DNA of 64,000 nt from Catenovulum sp. 2E275 (GCF_025515275.1 NZ_JAOPFU010000004.1:1-64000); one strand, 5' to 3'. Positions 1-10,225 are shown, counted from the first letter of the stretch. Numbers and translations are program-made. The notes: generated from the letters alone by a model not told the origin.

Positions 1-1787
1 TCATCTTCTGCTGATTCAGCTTGCTCAACTTCTTTATCCGTTTCTGTAACAGAGTCAGTTTGTGTATCATCAATTAATGCATCTATATCAAACTCATCAT
101 CCTCGGCTGATTCATCACTATCAAGCAGATCATCAATCTCAACATTTTCATCTACTTCGTCTTCATTTATAGGTTTATTTTTTGCCATATCTTCATCTAA
201 TAATGAATCTAATTCATCATCATCTAAATCATCAGGCTGAGTCGCAGAGTTTTGTTGGGTATCATCAATTAATGAGTCTATGTCATTTTCATCAATTAAT
301 TCAGTTGCGTTAGAAACTTTTTCTGCATTAGATATTGGAGGTAATAATTCGTCCTCATTATCATCATTTAAACCATTAAATAATGAATCAAGCTCATCTT
401 GAGATAACTCACTAGATTCTTCTGTAGGCTCTTTTTCCGCTTGTTTATCTACTTCTGGAGTTAATGGTTTTTGATTAGATTCCCCAACTGTTTCGAGTAA
501 AGCATCTATATCATCTTCAGACACAATATCGTCCAAATCATCATGTGATTCATCATTAACTAGATCATCAAGAGACTGGTCTAAAATATCATCACCAAAA
601 TTAACATCTGCACTGTTTTGTTTTGCTGAGTTTACTTCCGAGTTCATAGGTGAATCTAATAAATCATCATCATCCATTAATAACTCATGATCCATAGATG
701 AAAGCAGATCGTCATCATCTAACCGAATACTTTGCTCACTCGAAGATGATTGAATCGGACTGGCTGAAAAATCATTCGCCTGATTTTCAAATAAATCATC
801 TGTCGGCATTGAGCTATTGCTTGGCGTAAACTCAGGCTCTGTTGTTTGAGATTGATTAAAATGATTGGCTTGCTCTTGCTGATCTGGTTGTTTTTTCCGA
901 ACAAGCAGCCACCAAATTAATAAACCAACCAGAATTAACCCCGGTACTGTACCTAATAAAATTAAATATAAAATATTTGAACTAACCGCTTTCCAAAAAT
1001 GAGTTAATGCACTGTCATTCTTTTCAGCTAACTCTTTGCGTTGCTGCTCAAGCATTTCAGTCTGTTGAGCTAATATGGTTTCCATTTGCAGTTGTAATTG
1101 ACTGCCCTGTCCTACTTGCGAACGCAAGTCAGTGACTTCTTCGTTAACAGAAGCTAGGCGATTTTTTAGCCGTTCATTTTCTTCAATCAGCGCTTGAATA
1201 TTGGTTAACGAAGCAGAAAATTGCTCTTTTAATGACTGATAAGATTTTAATTGTTCTTGCTGAAGTTGCTGTAATCTGTCCTGAATTGCATTTTTTGCCG
1301 TTTCTAAGTCAGCTTGCTTGGCAGTTTCTTGCCGTTTTTTCTCTTGAGGATCTTGCTGAGCAGCAATAGCTTTGTTTTGTCGGTCAGCCCAAATTTCATC
1401 ATCCAGATCAGATTTATTTTTTGCTGCGGTTTTATTCACTTTACGCATCGCGCTTAAAGTTGGCACCTGTAAAATCGCACCACTGCGCATGCTATTCAAG
1501 TTATTGTTATTAAATGCATTTGGGTTAGCTTGATAAATAGCAACCATCACCTGATAAGTCGAGATACTACTATCTGGTTTCAGTTGTTCGGCTATTTTCC
1601 ACAATGTATCTTGCCCAGTAATTGGACCATAAGTTTGTGAGGTTAAGCCTGTATCGTTTTCTTTATCACCACGAATTTGGATTTGCGCATACGCTTTAGG
1701 AGCAGAAATAAGCTCTACAAAGCCGATATAAGTACCTATTAACGCCAGCCAAACGACAGCCAAACCAATTTTTCGATACAAGCGCAT
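1..1787 (-). CDS. fimV: FimV-like polar hub / pilus assembly protein (C-terminus off window)
   Basis: Reading frame open from ATG 1787 to the window edge (about 595 codons visible), preceded by AGGA nine bases upstream. The translation has an N-terminal hydrophobic segment ending near PKAYAQ (signal or anchor). A LysM-type peptidoglycan-binding segment follows (QDTLWKIAEQLKPD... to ILQVPT). Next come a Gln/Glu/Lys-rich coiled coil and one transmembrane helix at about codes 890-980, ending in WWLLVRKK. A very acidic cytoplasmic part carries repeated motifs of the form [DE]-[LI]-D-[SDA]-L-[LIF]-[DN]. This order of parts is that of FimV/HubP, the inner-membrane protein that binds peptidoglycan and organises cell poles, type IV pili and flagella. 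The C-terminal TPR-like FimV domain would lie beyond position 1. pdxB is next upstream, as in many gammaproteobacteria. Confidence 0.9.
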   Translation of the reverse strand, partial: MRLYRKIGLAVVWLALIGTYIGFVELISAPKAYAQIQIRGDKENDTGLTSQTYGPITGQDTLWKIAEQLKPDSSISTYQVMVAIYQANPNAFNNNNLNSMRSGAILQVPTLSAMRKVNKTAAKNKSDLDDEIWADRQNKAIAAQQDPQEKKRQETAKQADLETAKNAIQDRLQQLQQEQLKSYQSLKEQFSASLTNIQALIEENERLKNRLASVNEEVTDLRSQVGQGSQLQLQMETILAQQTEMLEQQRKELAEKNDSALTHFWKAVSSNILYLILLGTVPGLILVGLLIWWLLVRKKQPDQQEQANHFNQSQTTEPEFTPSNSSMPTDDLFENQANDFSASPIQSSSSEQSIRLDDDDLLSSMDHELLMDDDDLLDSPMNSEVNSAKQNSADVNFGDDILDQSLDDLVNDESHDDLDDIVSEDDIDALLETVGESNQKPLTPEVDKQAEKEPTEESSELSQDELDSLFNGLNDDNEDELLPPISNAEKVSNATELIDENDIDSLIDDTQQNSATQPDDLDDDELDSLLDEDMAKNKPINEDEVDENVEIDDLLDSDESAEDDEFDIDALIDDTQTDSVTETDKEVEQAESAED

Positions 1788-1989
1788 TATTATTAATCCT
1801 AAATCTTGCGAAAGGTCGCATCTAAAACAAATGTTTTTGCCTACAAATAGTGTTAAAACATTAAGTTAGCTAAATATATTATTACTCACTGTCTGTTTGT
1901 TTGTTAACGTCTATTTTTTGACACTATTGTTAAAAAGAGGCAAAAACTATTCCAATGTTATTATTTTATATTGTTATTAATCCGACAGA

Positions 1990-3138
1990 TTAACTTTTTA
2001 AGCTGGTATTAAACCCTAAATCAGTAAATATTGGCAATAAACTTTGGTCACATTTCACTTTAAGTGAAGTAACTTCACGTCTAATCGCATAATTTTTTCT
2101 AAGTTTATCAAAACTATCCGGTGCTTTGGCTAAACCCATTCTAAAGTCTAGATCATCATTACGAATATCATAAATTAAATTCATAATGGCTCTGTACTGA
2201 CGCTGACTTAAAGTGTAATTATCAGTTAAAGTCATATGCTCAATTGCCAGTGCTGGCAATAAGTTCTGAAGTTGGACTTTGGCTTCAATTCCTAGCCTTT
2301 CACAAATCATTTGATAAAGAATTTCTGTCCCTCTGGCTTTCCCCTCCAAGCTATGCCCAGCAATATGAGGCGTGCCGTACTCTAAATAAGGTAATAATCC
2401 AAGTTCAATTTCTGGCTCGTTTTCAAACACATCTAAAATCACATGAAGCTGTTTACCGGATTCAAAAAATTTAAGTAAATCCTGATTATGTACAACTTCA
2501 CCACGGCAAGCGTTAATTAAAATGGTATTTTCTTTTAATTTAGATAAGGTTTCAAAATCAAACATGTGTTCGGTTGCATGTGGACCATGTTTAACTAAAG
2601 GAACGTGACAAGTTATTAAATCGCATTTCAGGATGTCTTCAAATTCTGCGCTAATAAAATTAGGGTTTTCAGCTGCTTTCACTGGATCGTATTGCACCAC
2701 TTGACAGCCAATTGCAGAAAAACGTCTAACCAAACGCTCGCCTATCTGACCAACCCCAACAATGCCAATGACTTTATCTTTTAATTCAAAACTATATTTG
2801 TTTGCTAAATTAAAACCTGTGCTTAATACATAATCTGCTACTGCATCGGCATTACAACCGGGCGCTGCGCTCCATGGAATATTACGCGAAGCCAGATAAT
2901 CGCTGTCAATATGGTTATATCCAGCGGTTGCCGTCCCAACAAAGCGTAACTTGTGGCAATCTTTTAACAGCGTTTCATTTACTTTAGTGGTTGAGCGGGT
3001 TAATAAAAAATCAGCCTGAGCAATTTCTTCACTGGTGACATCCCGCCCTTTAAAACGTGTAATTTGCCCAAGTTCAGAAAAAAATTCTTCAGCATATAAA
3101 AGAGAATCTTCAATAAAAAAATGCAATTTGTCGCTCAT
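1990..3138 (-). CDS. pdxB: Erythronate-4-phosphate dehydrogenase
   Basis: 382-residue cytoplasmic NAD-dependent D-2-hydroxyacid dehydrogenase of the DXP-dependent pyridoxal 5'-phosphate pathway. It oxidises 4-phospho-erythronate to 2-oxo-3-hydroxy-4-phosphobutanoate. The Rossmann motif GVGQIG is at residues 128-133. The catalytic triad is visible as R212 (NACRGEV), E241 (ENEPEIE) and H258 (TPHIAGHS). A C-terminal extension after residue 290 matches the PdxB dimerisation domain and separates it from SerA-type relatives. ATG 3138 has AGGA five bases upstream. It lies downstream of fabB on the same strand, but a terminator-like hairpin separates them. Length is normal for the family (about 380). 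Confidence 0.96.
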   Translation of the reverse strand: MSDKLHFFIEDSLLYAEEFFSELGQITRFKGRDVTSEEIAQADFLLTRSTTKVNETLLKDCHKLRFVGTATAGYNHIDSDYLASRNIPWSAAPGCNADAVADYVLSTGFNLANKYSFELKDKVIGIVGVGQIGERLVRRFSAIGCQVVQYDPVKAAENPNFISAEFEDILKCDLITCHVPLVKHGPHATEHMFDFETLSKLKENTILINACRGEVVHNQDLLKFFESGKQLHVILDVFENEPEIELGLLPYLEYGTPHIAGHSLEGKARGTEILYQMICERLGIEAKVQLQNLLPALAIEHMTLTDNYTLSQRQYRAIMNLIYDIRNDDLDFRMGLAKAPDSFDKLRKNYAIRREVTSLKVKCDQSLLPIFTDLGFNTSLKS

Positions 3139-3203
3139 GATAATCCTAAAGTGTTGTTATTCTAGTTGCTCTGATTAGCGCTGGTTATTAAATTGTGATA
3201 ACT

Positions 3204-3229
3204 AAAAAGCCGCACTGTGGCGGCTTTTT
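3204..3229 (-). terminator. Rho-independent terminator of fabB
   Basis: Stem GCCGC/GCGGC (3209-3213 with 3220-3224) extended by A5/T5 pairs, loop ACTGTG. It ends in a T run in either direction and sits 27 bases after the fabB stop and before pdxB, so it should largely end fabB transcripts. Confidence 0.8.
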
Positions 3230-3255
3230 AATGCAGGTGTAACAATAAGTTATTT

Positions 3256-4473
3256 TTACGCGTTTTGGTAGCGTTTAAAAATAAGGGTTGCGTTTGTACC
3301 ACCAAAACCAAAGCTGTTAGACATTACAGTATTTAACTCAGCTTCGCGTGTGCTGTTTACTATGTCTAAACCTTGTGCTTTTTCATCTAGTGTTTCAATG
3401 TTAATTGAAGGTGCAATAAAATTATTTTCCAACATCAACAATGAATAAATTGCTTCGTGTACACCAGCAGCACCAAGTGAGTGACCTGTCATCGCTTTAG
3501 TTGCACTGATTGCCGGTTTTTGCTCAGAGAAAACCGTTTGAATCGCTTCTAATTCTTTTACATCACCAACCGGCGTTGAAGTACCGTGTGTATTTAAATA
3601 ATCAATTGGTGTATCGACTGTTGCCATAGCTTGTTGCATACAACGGATCGCCCCTTCACCAGACGGAGCAACCATATCATAACCGTCAGAAGTGGCGCCA
3701 TAACCTACAATTTCGCCATAAATTTTAGCGCCACGAGCTAAAGCATGTTCTAGTTCTTCAACTACAACAATACCGCCGCCACCAGCAATAACAAAACCGT
3801 CACGCTCTGCGTCGTATGTACGCGATGCTTTTTCTGGTGTTTCATTATATTTGGTTGATAACGCGCCCATACCGTCAAATAAACAAGCTAAAGTCCAGTG
3901 TAGTTCTTCACTACCACCAGCAAATACAACATCTTGTTTACCAAGTTGAATTTGTTCCCATGCATGGCCAATACAATGAGCCGAAGTCGCACAAGCAGAA
4001 CTAATTGAATAGTTAACACCTTTAATTTTAAATGGCGTTGCTAAACAAGCTGATGCAGTTGAACCCATAGTTTTTGTTACCATGTAAGGGCCTACACGAC
4101 GTACCCCTTTTTCCTGCATAGTTTGTGCTGCATTCACCTGATTTTCAGAAGATGCTCCGCCAGAACCAACAATTAAACCGGTTCTTGGGTTAGATACTTG
4201 CTCTTCTGTTAAACCTGAGTCAGTCACAGCTTGTTGCATTGCAATATAAGCATAAGCAGCCGCATCGCCCATAAAACGAAGTTGCTTGCGGTCAATGTGC
4301 TCAGAAAAATCTATATCTACGTTGCCCCATACCTGACTACGCATGTTTACGTCAGCAAATTGCTGAGAATGAGTAATACCTGAGCGGCCAGCTTTTAATG
4401 AAGATGTTACTTCCTGCGCATTGTTCCCTATGCTAGATACAATCCCTAAGCCAGTGATCACAGCTCTTTTCAT
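3256..4473 (-). CDS. fabB: 3-oxoacyl-[acyl-carrier-protein] synthase I
   Basis: 405-residue beta-ketoacyl-ACP synthase I, the cytoplasmic condensing enzyme of type II fatty acid synthesis that is needed for unsaturated fatty acids. The thiolase-fold active site is complete: C161 in [11 protein letters not shown]296 in [12 protein letters not shown]326 and H331 in [14 protein letters not shown]. The glycine-rich C-terminal motif [11 protein letters not shown] is present. These details fit FabB better than FabF (length 405, [11 protein letters not shown]). ATG 4473 has AGAGGA five bases upstream. The gene diverges from mnmC, as in E. coli. I could not identify a FabR/FadR operator in the 127-base divergent promoter region. 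Confidence 0.97.
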   Translation of the reverse strand: MKRAVITGLGIVSSIGNNAQEVTSSLKAGRSGITHSQQFADVNMRSQVWGNVDIDFSEHIDRKQLRFMGDAAAYAYIAMQQAVTDSGLTEEQVSNPRTGLIVGSGGASSENQVNAAQTMQEKGVRRVGPYMVTKTMGSTASACLATPFKIKGVNYSISSACATSAHCIGHAWEQIQLGKQDVVFAGGSEELHWTLACLFDGMGALSTKYNETPEKASRTYDAERDGFVIAGGGGIVVVEELEHALARGAKIYGEIVGYGATSDGYDMVAPSGEGAIRCMQQAMATVDTPIDYLNTHGTSTPVGDVKELEAIQTVFSEQKPAISATKAMTGHSLGAAGVHEAIYSLLMLENNFIAPSINIETLDEKAQGLDIVNSTREAELNTVMSNSFGFGGTNATLIFKRYQNA

Positions 4474-4600
4474 AAAATTCCTCTTAGTGCGAAAGACACG
4501 ACTTTATGCCTAATTAATTTTTCTGATATGCTAAAAGTTGCTTATTATCGGTTAATTTGAAGTAAAATGCGATGCTTGAAAAGCAATTGAGACGATAAAA

Positions 4601-6613
4601 TTGACAAAAATTCAAACCGCCAGCTTAGAATTTCAACAAAACGGTACCCCAGTTTCAACTGAGTTTGACGATATTTACTTTTCTAAAGACAACGGCCTAG
4701 AAGAATCTTTGTATGTCTTTCAGCAAGGAAACGACTTACTCAACCGCTGGCAAAACTGGCAACAATCACACTTCACTATCGCCGAAACCGGCTTTGGTAC
4801 AGGCCTTAATTTTCTTGCTGTTTGTCAAACTTTTAGTCAATTTAAACAAAACAATCCAAATCATCCATTAAAGCAACTTAATTTTATCAGTTTTGAAAAA
4901 TACCCATTATCTAAAACTGATCTTGCGCAAGCTTTAGCCCCTTGGCAAATGCTTTCTTGCTGGTCAGAGCAGCTAGTAAATGCCTACCCTTATCTTGTAA
5001 AAGGGGCACACCGACTTGAGTTTGATAACCAGATAAAACTCGACTTATGGTTAGGTGATATTTTAGAGCAGCTGCCAGAAGTGCCTGATAATCACAATGG
5101 CGTTGTTGACGCATGGTTTTTAGATGGTTTTGCCCCTAGTAAAAATCAGGCAATGTGGCATCCAACTGTATTTGAGCAAATGGCCAGATTAGCTTCGCCA
5201 AACGGGACATTAGCGACTTTTACCGCGGCGGGTTTTGTCAGGCGGGGATTAATCGAAGCAGGCTTTACCGTAAATAAACGCAAAGGCTTTGGCTATAAAC
5301 GTGAAATGCTTACAGGTATTTTCCAACCGGATTCAGCAAAACCAAAAACAACCGTACATGCGGCGCAATTTCCGGTTAGTTCAAGTTCAAGTAAACAGAC
5401 TTGTATTGTTGGTGGCGGTATAGCAGCAATATGTAGCGCACTGACTTTAGCGTTACGAGGTCATCAAGTTCGTTTAATTTGTCAGGGAGAACTGGCAGAC
5501 GGCGCATCTGGTAATCGACAAGGTGCTATTTATCCGTTAATTCAAAATAATCATAACTCAATTACCGACTGCCATTTAAAAAGTTATCAATATGCTTGCC
5601 AGTTTTATCAAAAATGGCGCAATACTTTTGAATTTTCGGCAGATTTTTGTGGTGTGGTTCAGCTCGCTTTTTCAGATAAAATGCAAGCCAGACAGCAAGC
5701 CTTGTTAGATAATCCAGTTTGGCCACGCGAAATTTTTGAGTGGGTAACTCAACCGGATATTGCCGAATTGACCGGCATACAATTTAACTTTGCTGGTTTA
5801 CACTTTCCGGATGCAGGTTGGCTCAATCCTATGAGTTTTATTTTAGCTGCGATTAAGTATTTAACAGCTCAAAATAGTTTAACGGTTTCAGTTAATACAC
5901 AACTGACTGAATTTAATCGTATTAATAATAGCTGGCATTTATCCTGTCAACAGAATGGTAAAACAGTTGAATTTAAAACAGATAATTTAGTGTTATGTCA
6001 GGGCTGGCAATTAAATCAAACCACCCAAACGCAGCATTTAAAGCTAGAACCAAGCCGTGGCCAGGTCAGTTATTTAACAGCAACAGAGCAAGTAACTTCA
6101 CTAAAAAAAGTAATTTGCCATAAAGGGTATTTAACACCGAGTTGGCAAAATTTATTATGTGTGGGTGCAACTTTTGAGCAGGATAATACCAATTGCAATC
6201 ATCTTTATCAGGATGATATTAAAAACCTTCAACTCCACCAAAAACATACTCCCGAGTTAACTGACTGGTTAATACCAGATAATTTGGACTCCAGCCGCGC
6301 CTCTATTCGAGCGACAACAAAAGACAGATTACCTATGATTGGTTGTTTTAGTCCAGTTAACAGTTTTACTGCCGATTTTGCTCACTTTGCCAAAGGAGGC
6401 CGAGCGCCTAAACAAGCGGCTCAGGTTTATCCCAATTTATATGTACTGGCAGGTTTAGGGTCGCGCGGATTAACTAATGCGCCGTTAATGGCAGAGTGTT
6501 TAGCCGCCATTATCAATGATGAAATTCTCCCTTTATCAATCAAAACGTTTGAAGCTCTGCATGCCAATCGTTTTATCATCAGAGAGATGAAAAGAAACGA
6601 GTATAGTAATTAA
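4601..6613 (+). CDS. mnmC: Bifunctional tRNA 5-methylaminomethyl-2-thiouridine biosynthesis protein MnmC
   Basis: 670 residues, the usual length of MnmC (about 668). The enzyme finishes mnm5s2U at the wobble position of tRNA Lys, Glu and Gln. The N-terminal SAM-dependent methyltransferase part (residues 1-245) has ETGFGTGLNFL and WFLDGFAPSKN motifs. The C-terminal FAD-dependent part (from about residue 265, CIVGGGIAAICSAL dinucleotide-binding motif) removes the carboxymethyl group. The end RASIRATTKDRLPMIG... LAGLGSRGLTNAPL is typical. The start is TTG 4601, with only a weak GAG upstream; no better in-frame start is seen. It diverges from fabB and converges on a small minus-strand ORF, with only two bases between the two stops. 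Confidence 0.95.
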   Translation: MTKIQTASLEFQQNGTPVSTEFDDIYFSKDNGLEESLYVFQQGNDLLNRWQNWQQSHFTIAETGFGTGLNFLAVCQTFSQFKQNNPNHPLKQLNFISFEKYPLSKTDLAQALAPWQMLSCWSEQLVNAYPYLVKGAHRLEFDNQIKLDLWLGDILEQLPEVPDNHNGVVDAWFLDGFAPSKNQAMWHPTVFEQMARLASPNGTLATFTAAGFVRRGLIEAGFTVNKRKGFGYKREMLTGIFQPDSAKPKTTVHAAQFPVSSSSSKQTCIVGGGIAAICSALTLALRGHQVRLICQGELADGASGNRQGAIYPLIQNNHNSITDCHLKSYQYACQFYQKWRNTFEFSADFCGVVQLAFSDKMQARQQALLDNPVWPREIFEWVTQPDIAELTGIQFNFAGLHFPDAGWLNPMSFILAAIKYLTAQNSLTVSVNTQLTEFNRINNSWHLSCQQNGKTVEFKTDNLVLCQGWQLNQTTQTQHLKLEPSRGQVSYLTATEQVTSLKKVICHKGYLTPSWQNLLCVGATFEQDNTNCNHLYQDDIKNLQLHQKHTPELTDWLIPDNLDSSRASIRATTKDRLPMIGCFSPVNSFTADFAHFAKGGRAPKQAAQVYPNLYVLAGLGSRGLTNAPLMAECLAAIINDEILPLSIKTFEALHANRFIIREMKRNEYSN

Positions 6614-6615
6614 TA

Positions 6616-6801
6616 TTAAGCTGGTTGATTAACTGAAAAATCAACCGCGATATAATCTGTTTGATATTGCTTTTTTAAGGTTTCTATATTGTGATTTAGG
6701 GTTTTGATAGACTTAATCACATTATTAACAGCTGCCATTTCATCATATTGAATGGTTGGTTGAACAAAATCTGCTTGATCTAAACTAATAACTTGTGACA
6801 T
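6616..6801 (-). CDS. Small hypothetical protein (61 aa)
   Basis: I do not recognise this protein. It is soluble and mixed-charge, with no signal peptide or membrane segment, and has a probable helix around VNNVIKSIKTLNHNIETLKKQY. It starts at ATG 6801, has normal local codon use and fills the gap between mnmC and smrA on the opposite strand. No strong ribosome binding site is visible. A 9-bp inverted repeat lies just upstream (6811-6849). It could be a real small gene or a chance ORF in a convergent spacer. Confidence 0.45.
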   Translation of the reverse strand: MSQVISLDQADFVQPTIQYDEMAAVNNVIKSIKTLNHNIETLKKQYQTDYIAVDFSVNQPA

Positions 6802-6810
6802 AAAAATACC

Positions 6811-6849
6811 TAATCAGCTAACATATTTGTTATATCGGCAAGCTGATTA
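6811..6849. repeat. 9-bp perfect inverted repeat between the small ORF and smrA
   Basis: TAATCAGCT (6811-6819) and AGCTGATTA (6841-6849) are perfect reverse complements with a 21-base spacer. The element sits in the divergent promoter region of the 61-aa ORF and smrA. It could be an operator or an RNA hairpin; no T run follows on either side, so a terminator is unlikely. Confidence 0.4.
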
Positions 6850-6904
6850 AAAGTTTAAACATTTTTATATTTTAAATTTGCATATATGTGTTTGCGGAGG
6901 CGCT

Positions 6905-7489
6905 ATGGATCATTTCGATGACTGGAAATCATTTAGCCTGGAAATGAGCGATGTTAAACCAATAGAGCAAGATACAGTTATCACAAAAGCCAAACATTGT
7001 GATTCTGAACTTGCTCAATTGAAACAGCTAAATGCAGCCAAATTCGATTATGAAGATGAAAACGAACTGACAACCGAATTTGTAGAACCAGTTGATCCTT
7101 ACGATTATATTGAGTTTAAACAAAGTGGTGTGCAAGACGGTGTTTACCGTAAATTACGACTCGGTAAATACCCAATAGAAGCTCAGCTTAATTTACATCA
7201 TTTATCAGTTAATCAAGCCAGAGTTGAAGTATTTAAATTTATTAAAGAATGTTACCAGTTAAATATCCGCAGTATTTTAATTATTCATGGGCTAGGTTTA
7301 AACGGTAAACCTTACCCCGGGGTATTAAAAAGTTACCTAAATAAATGGCTGCCCAGCTTAGAGCCTGTGTTAGCGATGCATACCGCATTAAAACACCATG
7401 GTGGCTACGGTGCAACCTATGTACTGATTAAAAAATCAGAAGACAAAAAACGTGAAAACCGCGAACGCCATTTAAAACGATTAGCTTGA
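6905..7489 (+). CDS. smrA: Smr-domain endonuclease, SmrA (YdaL)-like
   Basis: 194 residues from ATG 6905. I chose this start because GGAGG ends four bases before it and the protein then begins MDHFDDW like other SmrA proteins; an in-frame TTG at 6878 is less likely. The central block YRKLRLGKYPIEAQLNLHHL followed by the Smr domain (about residues 90-190, with SILIIHGLGLNGKPYPG and ALKHHGGYGATYVLI) matches the E. coli YdaL type rather than SmrB. Smr domains nick DNA or cleave RNA; SmrA has reported nicking endonuclease activity, but its cellular role is not settled. It stands alone between mnmC and trxB. Confidence 0.85.
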   Translation: MDHFDDWKSFSLEMSDVKPIEQDTVITKAKHCDSELAQLKQLNAAKFDYEDENELTTEFVEPVDPYDYIEFKQSGVQDGVYRKLRLGKYPIEAQLNLHHLSVNQARVEVFKFIKECYQLNIRSILIIHGLGLNGKPYPGVLKSYLNKWLPSLEPVLAMHTALKHHGGYGATYVLIKKSEDKKRENRERHLKRLA

Positions 7490-7593
7490 TTTTGCCCCAA
7501 CAAAACAAGTTAGGGCTATCGATAAAACCGAACAAGGTTTACAATTAAATTAATTAGAAATGTAAATAAGACTTGAGATATGCTATTTCGACC

Positions 7594-8593
<1,000 letters not shown>

Positions 8594-8610
8594 TCCGTCA
8601 TCTTTTGTAT

Positions 8611-8640
8611 CAAGGGTAGAATCATTCTACCCTTGTTTTA
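8611..8640 (+). terminator. Rho-independent terminator of trxB
   Basis: CAAGGGTAG (8611-8619) pairs with CTACCCTTG (8627-8635) around AATCATT, then TTTTA. The 12-bp outer repeat is perfect around a single base. The in-frame TTG at 8633 lies in the 3' arm of this stem, which argues against its use as the start of aat. Confidence 0.75.
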
Positions 8641-8653
8641 TAGACTAAAGTTA

Positions 8654-9379
8654 TTGAGGTGTCACATAGCCTTATTTCAACTAGATGATGACAACATCAC
8701 TTTCCCTCCGGCTCAACTTGCGCTGAAAAATCCAAACGGCTTACTTGCAATTGGTGGTGATTTATCACCAGAACGGCTGTTATCTGCTTACCACAATGGC
8801 ATATTTCCTTGGTTTAGTCCGGGAGAACCTATTTTATGGTGGAGTCCAGACCCCAGAGGCGTGCTATTTTTAAATGATTTACACATCAGTAAAAGCCTAA
8901 AAAAGAGTATACGAAAAAGTGACTTTCGCTTTACGATTAACCAAGCATTTTCGCAAGTGATTCAACATTGTGCCCACATTCGCGCTGAAACCGATGGTAC
9001 TTGGATAACCGATGAAATGATCTATGCTTATACACAGCTTAACCAAAAAAATCATGCCTATTCCATTGAGGTTTGGCAAAACGAACAATTAGTAGGTGGT
9101 TTATACGGTATTTTAGTTGGCGGATTATTCTGTGGGGAATCTATGTTTCATAAAGTAACGGATGCATCAAAAGCAGCATTTTGTTGTCTGGTTGATTTGT
9201 GTAAGCGCTCTGGCGTTGAGCTAATTGATTGCCAAATGCAAAATTCTCATTTACAAACACTTGGGGTCAGCGAAATTTCCCGTAATCGGTTTTTAGATAA
9301 ACTGAATACACTCAAAACTAAACAGATTAATCGTTCGCTTTGGGAGGCTTGCACTAATGAGTCACTCAATCCCTATTAA
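8654..9379 (+). CDS. aat: Leucyl/phenylalanyl-tRNA--protein transferase
   Basis: About 237-241 residues. Aat transfers Leu or Phe from aminoacyl-tRNA to N-terminal Lys/Arg of proteins, making N-degrons for ClpS-ClpAP. Family hallmarks are present: LLAIGGDLSPERLL, GIFPWFSPGEPILWWSPDPRG, GTWITDEMIYAY, FCGESMFHKV and LIDCQMQN. The start is odd. Homologous Met in E. coli Aat aligns with ATA 8666, which has GAGGTG four bases upstream. The nearest canonical in-frame start is TTG 8654, used here, but it sits on top of that ribosome binding site. The 3' end overlaps bpt by 23 bases in another frame, suggesting translational coupling. Confidence 0.93.
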   Translation: MRCHIALFQLDDDNITFPPAQLALKNPNGLLAIGGDLSPERLLSAYHNGIFPWFSPGEPILWWSPDPRGVLFLNDLHISKSLKKSIRKSDFRFTINQAFSQVIQHCAHIRAETDGTWITDEMIYAYTQLNQKNHAYSIEVWQNEQLVGGLYGILVGGLFCGESMFHKVTDASKAAFCCLVDLCKRSGVELIDCQMQNSHLQTLGVSEISRNRFLDKLNTLKTKQINRSLWEACTNESLNPY

Positions 9380-10064
9380 ATTTGGTATTAGTCAAAATTT
9401 TCCTTGTAATTATCTACCGCAGAAACAAGAAAGACTATTAGTTGCAATTGATAGCATTATAAAAACGGCTGAAAATTATGAGCAATTAATGGCGCTGGGA
9501 TTTAGACGAAGCGGCGATCAAGTTTATCGTCCGCACTGTCAAAACTGTGATGCCTGTCAGTCAATCCGTATCCCTGTACAAACATTTTCAGCCAGCAAAA
9601 GCCAAAAACGAACCTTAAAAAAAGCGCGTGAGTTTACCGTTTATTTAAATCAAAACTGTAAAGATATTATGCGTTACTACCCTCTTTTCGAAAAATATAT
9701 TAATCAGCGCCACTCTGACGGCAGTATGTATCCGGCTAATGTTGAACAATATACCAATTTTATTTTAATTAGCTGGTTGCCTGTTGCCTATATGGAAGTG
9801 CTTGAAGGGGATAAACTCATTTCTGTGTCTGTGGTTGATGTTCTCCCCAACAGTTACTCAGCGGTTTATACATTTTTTGATCCTGACTATGAGCATTTTT
9901 CACTCGGTCGCTTTGCCATTTTACAAATGATTGAACTGGCCCGTGCCAGTCAAAAGCAATTTGTCTATTTAGGGTATCAGGTTGATGGATGCAGGAAAAT
10001 GAATTATAAAACCCAATACACCCCTCATCAGCGCCTCATTGGCGGCCACTGGATAGATAGCTAA
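9357..10064 (+). CDS. bpt: Aspartate/glutamate leucyltransferase (Bpt; formerly arginyl-tRNA transferase-like)
   Basis: 235-residue transferase of the ATE1-like family. Bacterial Bpt adds Leu to N-terminal Asp or Glu, the second route into the bacterial N-degron pathway. The N-terminal cluster PCNYLP, then RRSGDQVYRPHCQNCDACQSIRIPV carries the conserved Cys residues. The GNAT-like core follows, with YSAVYTFFDPDYEHFSLG and VYLGYQVDGCRKMNYK. ATG 9357 has GGGAGG nine bases upstream, inside aat. Expression is probably coupled to aat. Its neighbours aat, clpA and clpS act in the same pathway. Confidence 0.94.
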   Translation: MSHSIPIKFGISQNFPCNYLPQKQERLLVAIDSIIKTAENYEQLMALGFRRSGDQVYRPHCQNCDACQSIRIPVQTFSASKSQKRTLKKAREFTVYLNQNCKDIMRYYPLFEKYINQRHSDGSMYPANVEQYTNFILISWLPVAYMEVLEGDKLISVSVVDVLPNSYSAVYTFFDPDYEHFSLGRFAILQMIELARASQKQFVYLGYQVDGCRKMNYKTQYTPHQRLIGGHWIDS

Positions 10065-10225
10065 TAAATTAAAGGCTATAGCAACTGTTTATCCAGAGTT
10101 AAGGTTAAATAGAAAAGAAAATCGCTCAGTATAATCTTCAAATTTTAGCTAATTCGGAGAAAAAAACAGCTAAACCTTTACATACGCAGCTGCTTAGGGC
10201 ATGATCTGCGCCAATTTTTATAGAT

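Noticed and set aside
4474-4600. FabR or FadR operator in the fabB-mnmC spacer
   Set aside because: No match to the recalled operator consensus, only AT-rich sequence.
8633-8635. TTG 8633 as start of aat
   Set aside because: It lies in the 3' arm of the trxB terminator hairpin, has no ribosome site, and would add residues not conserved in Aat.
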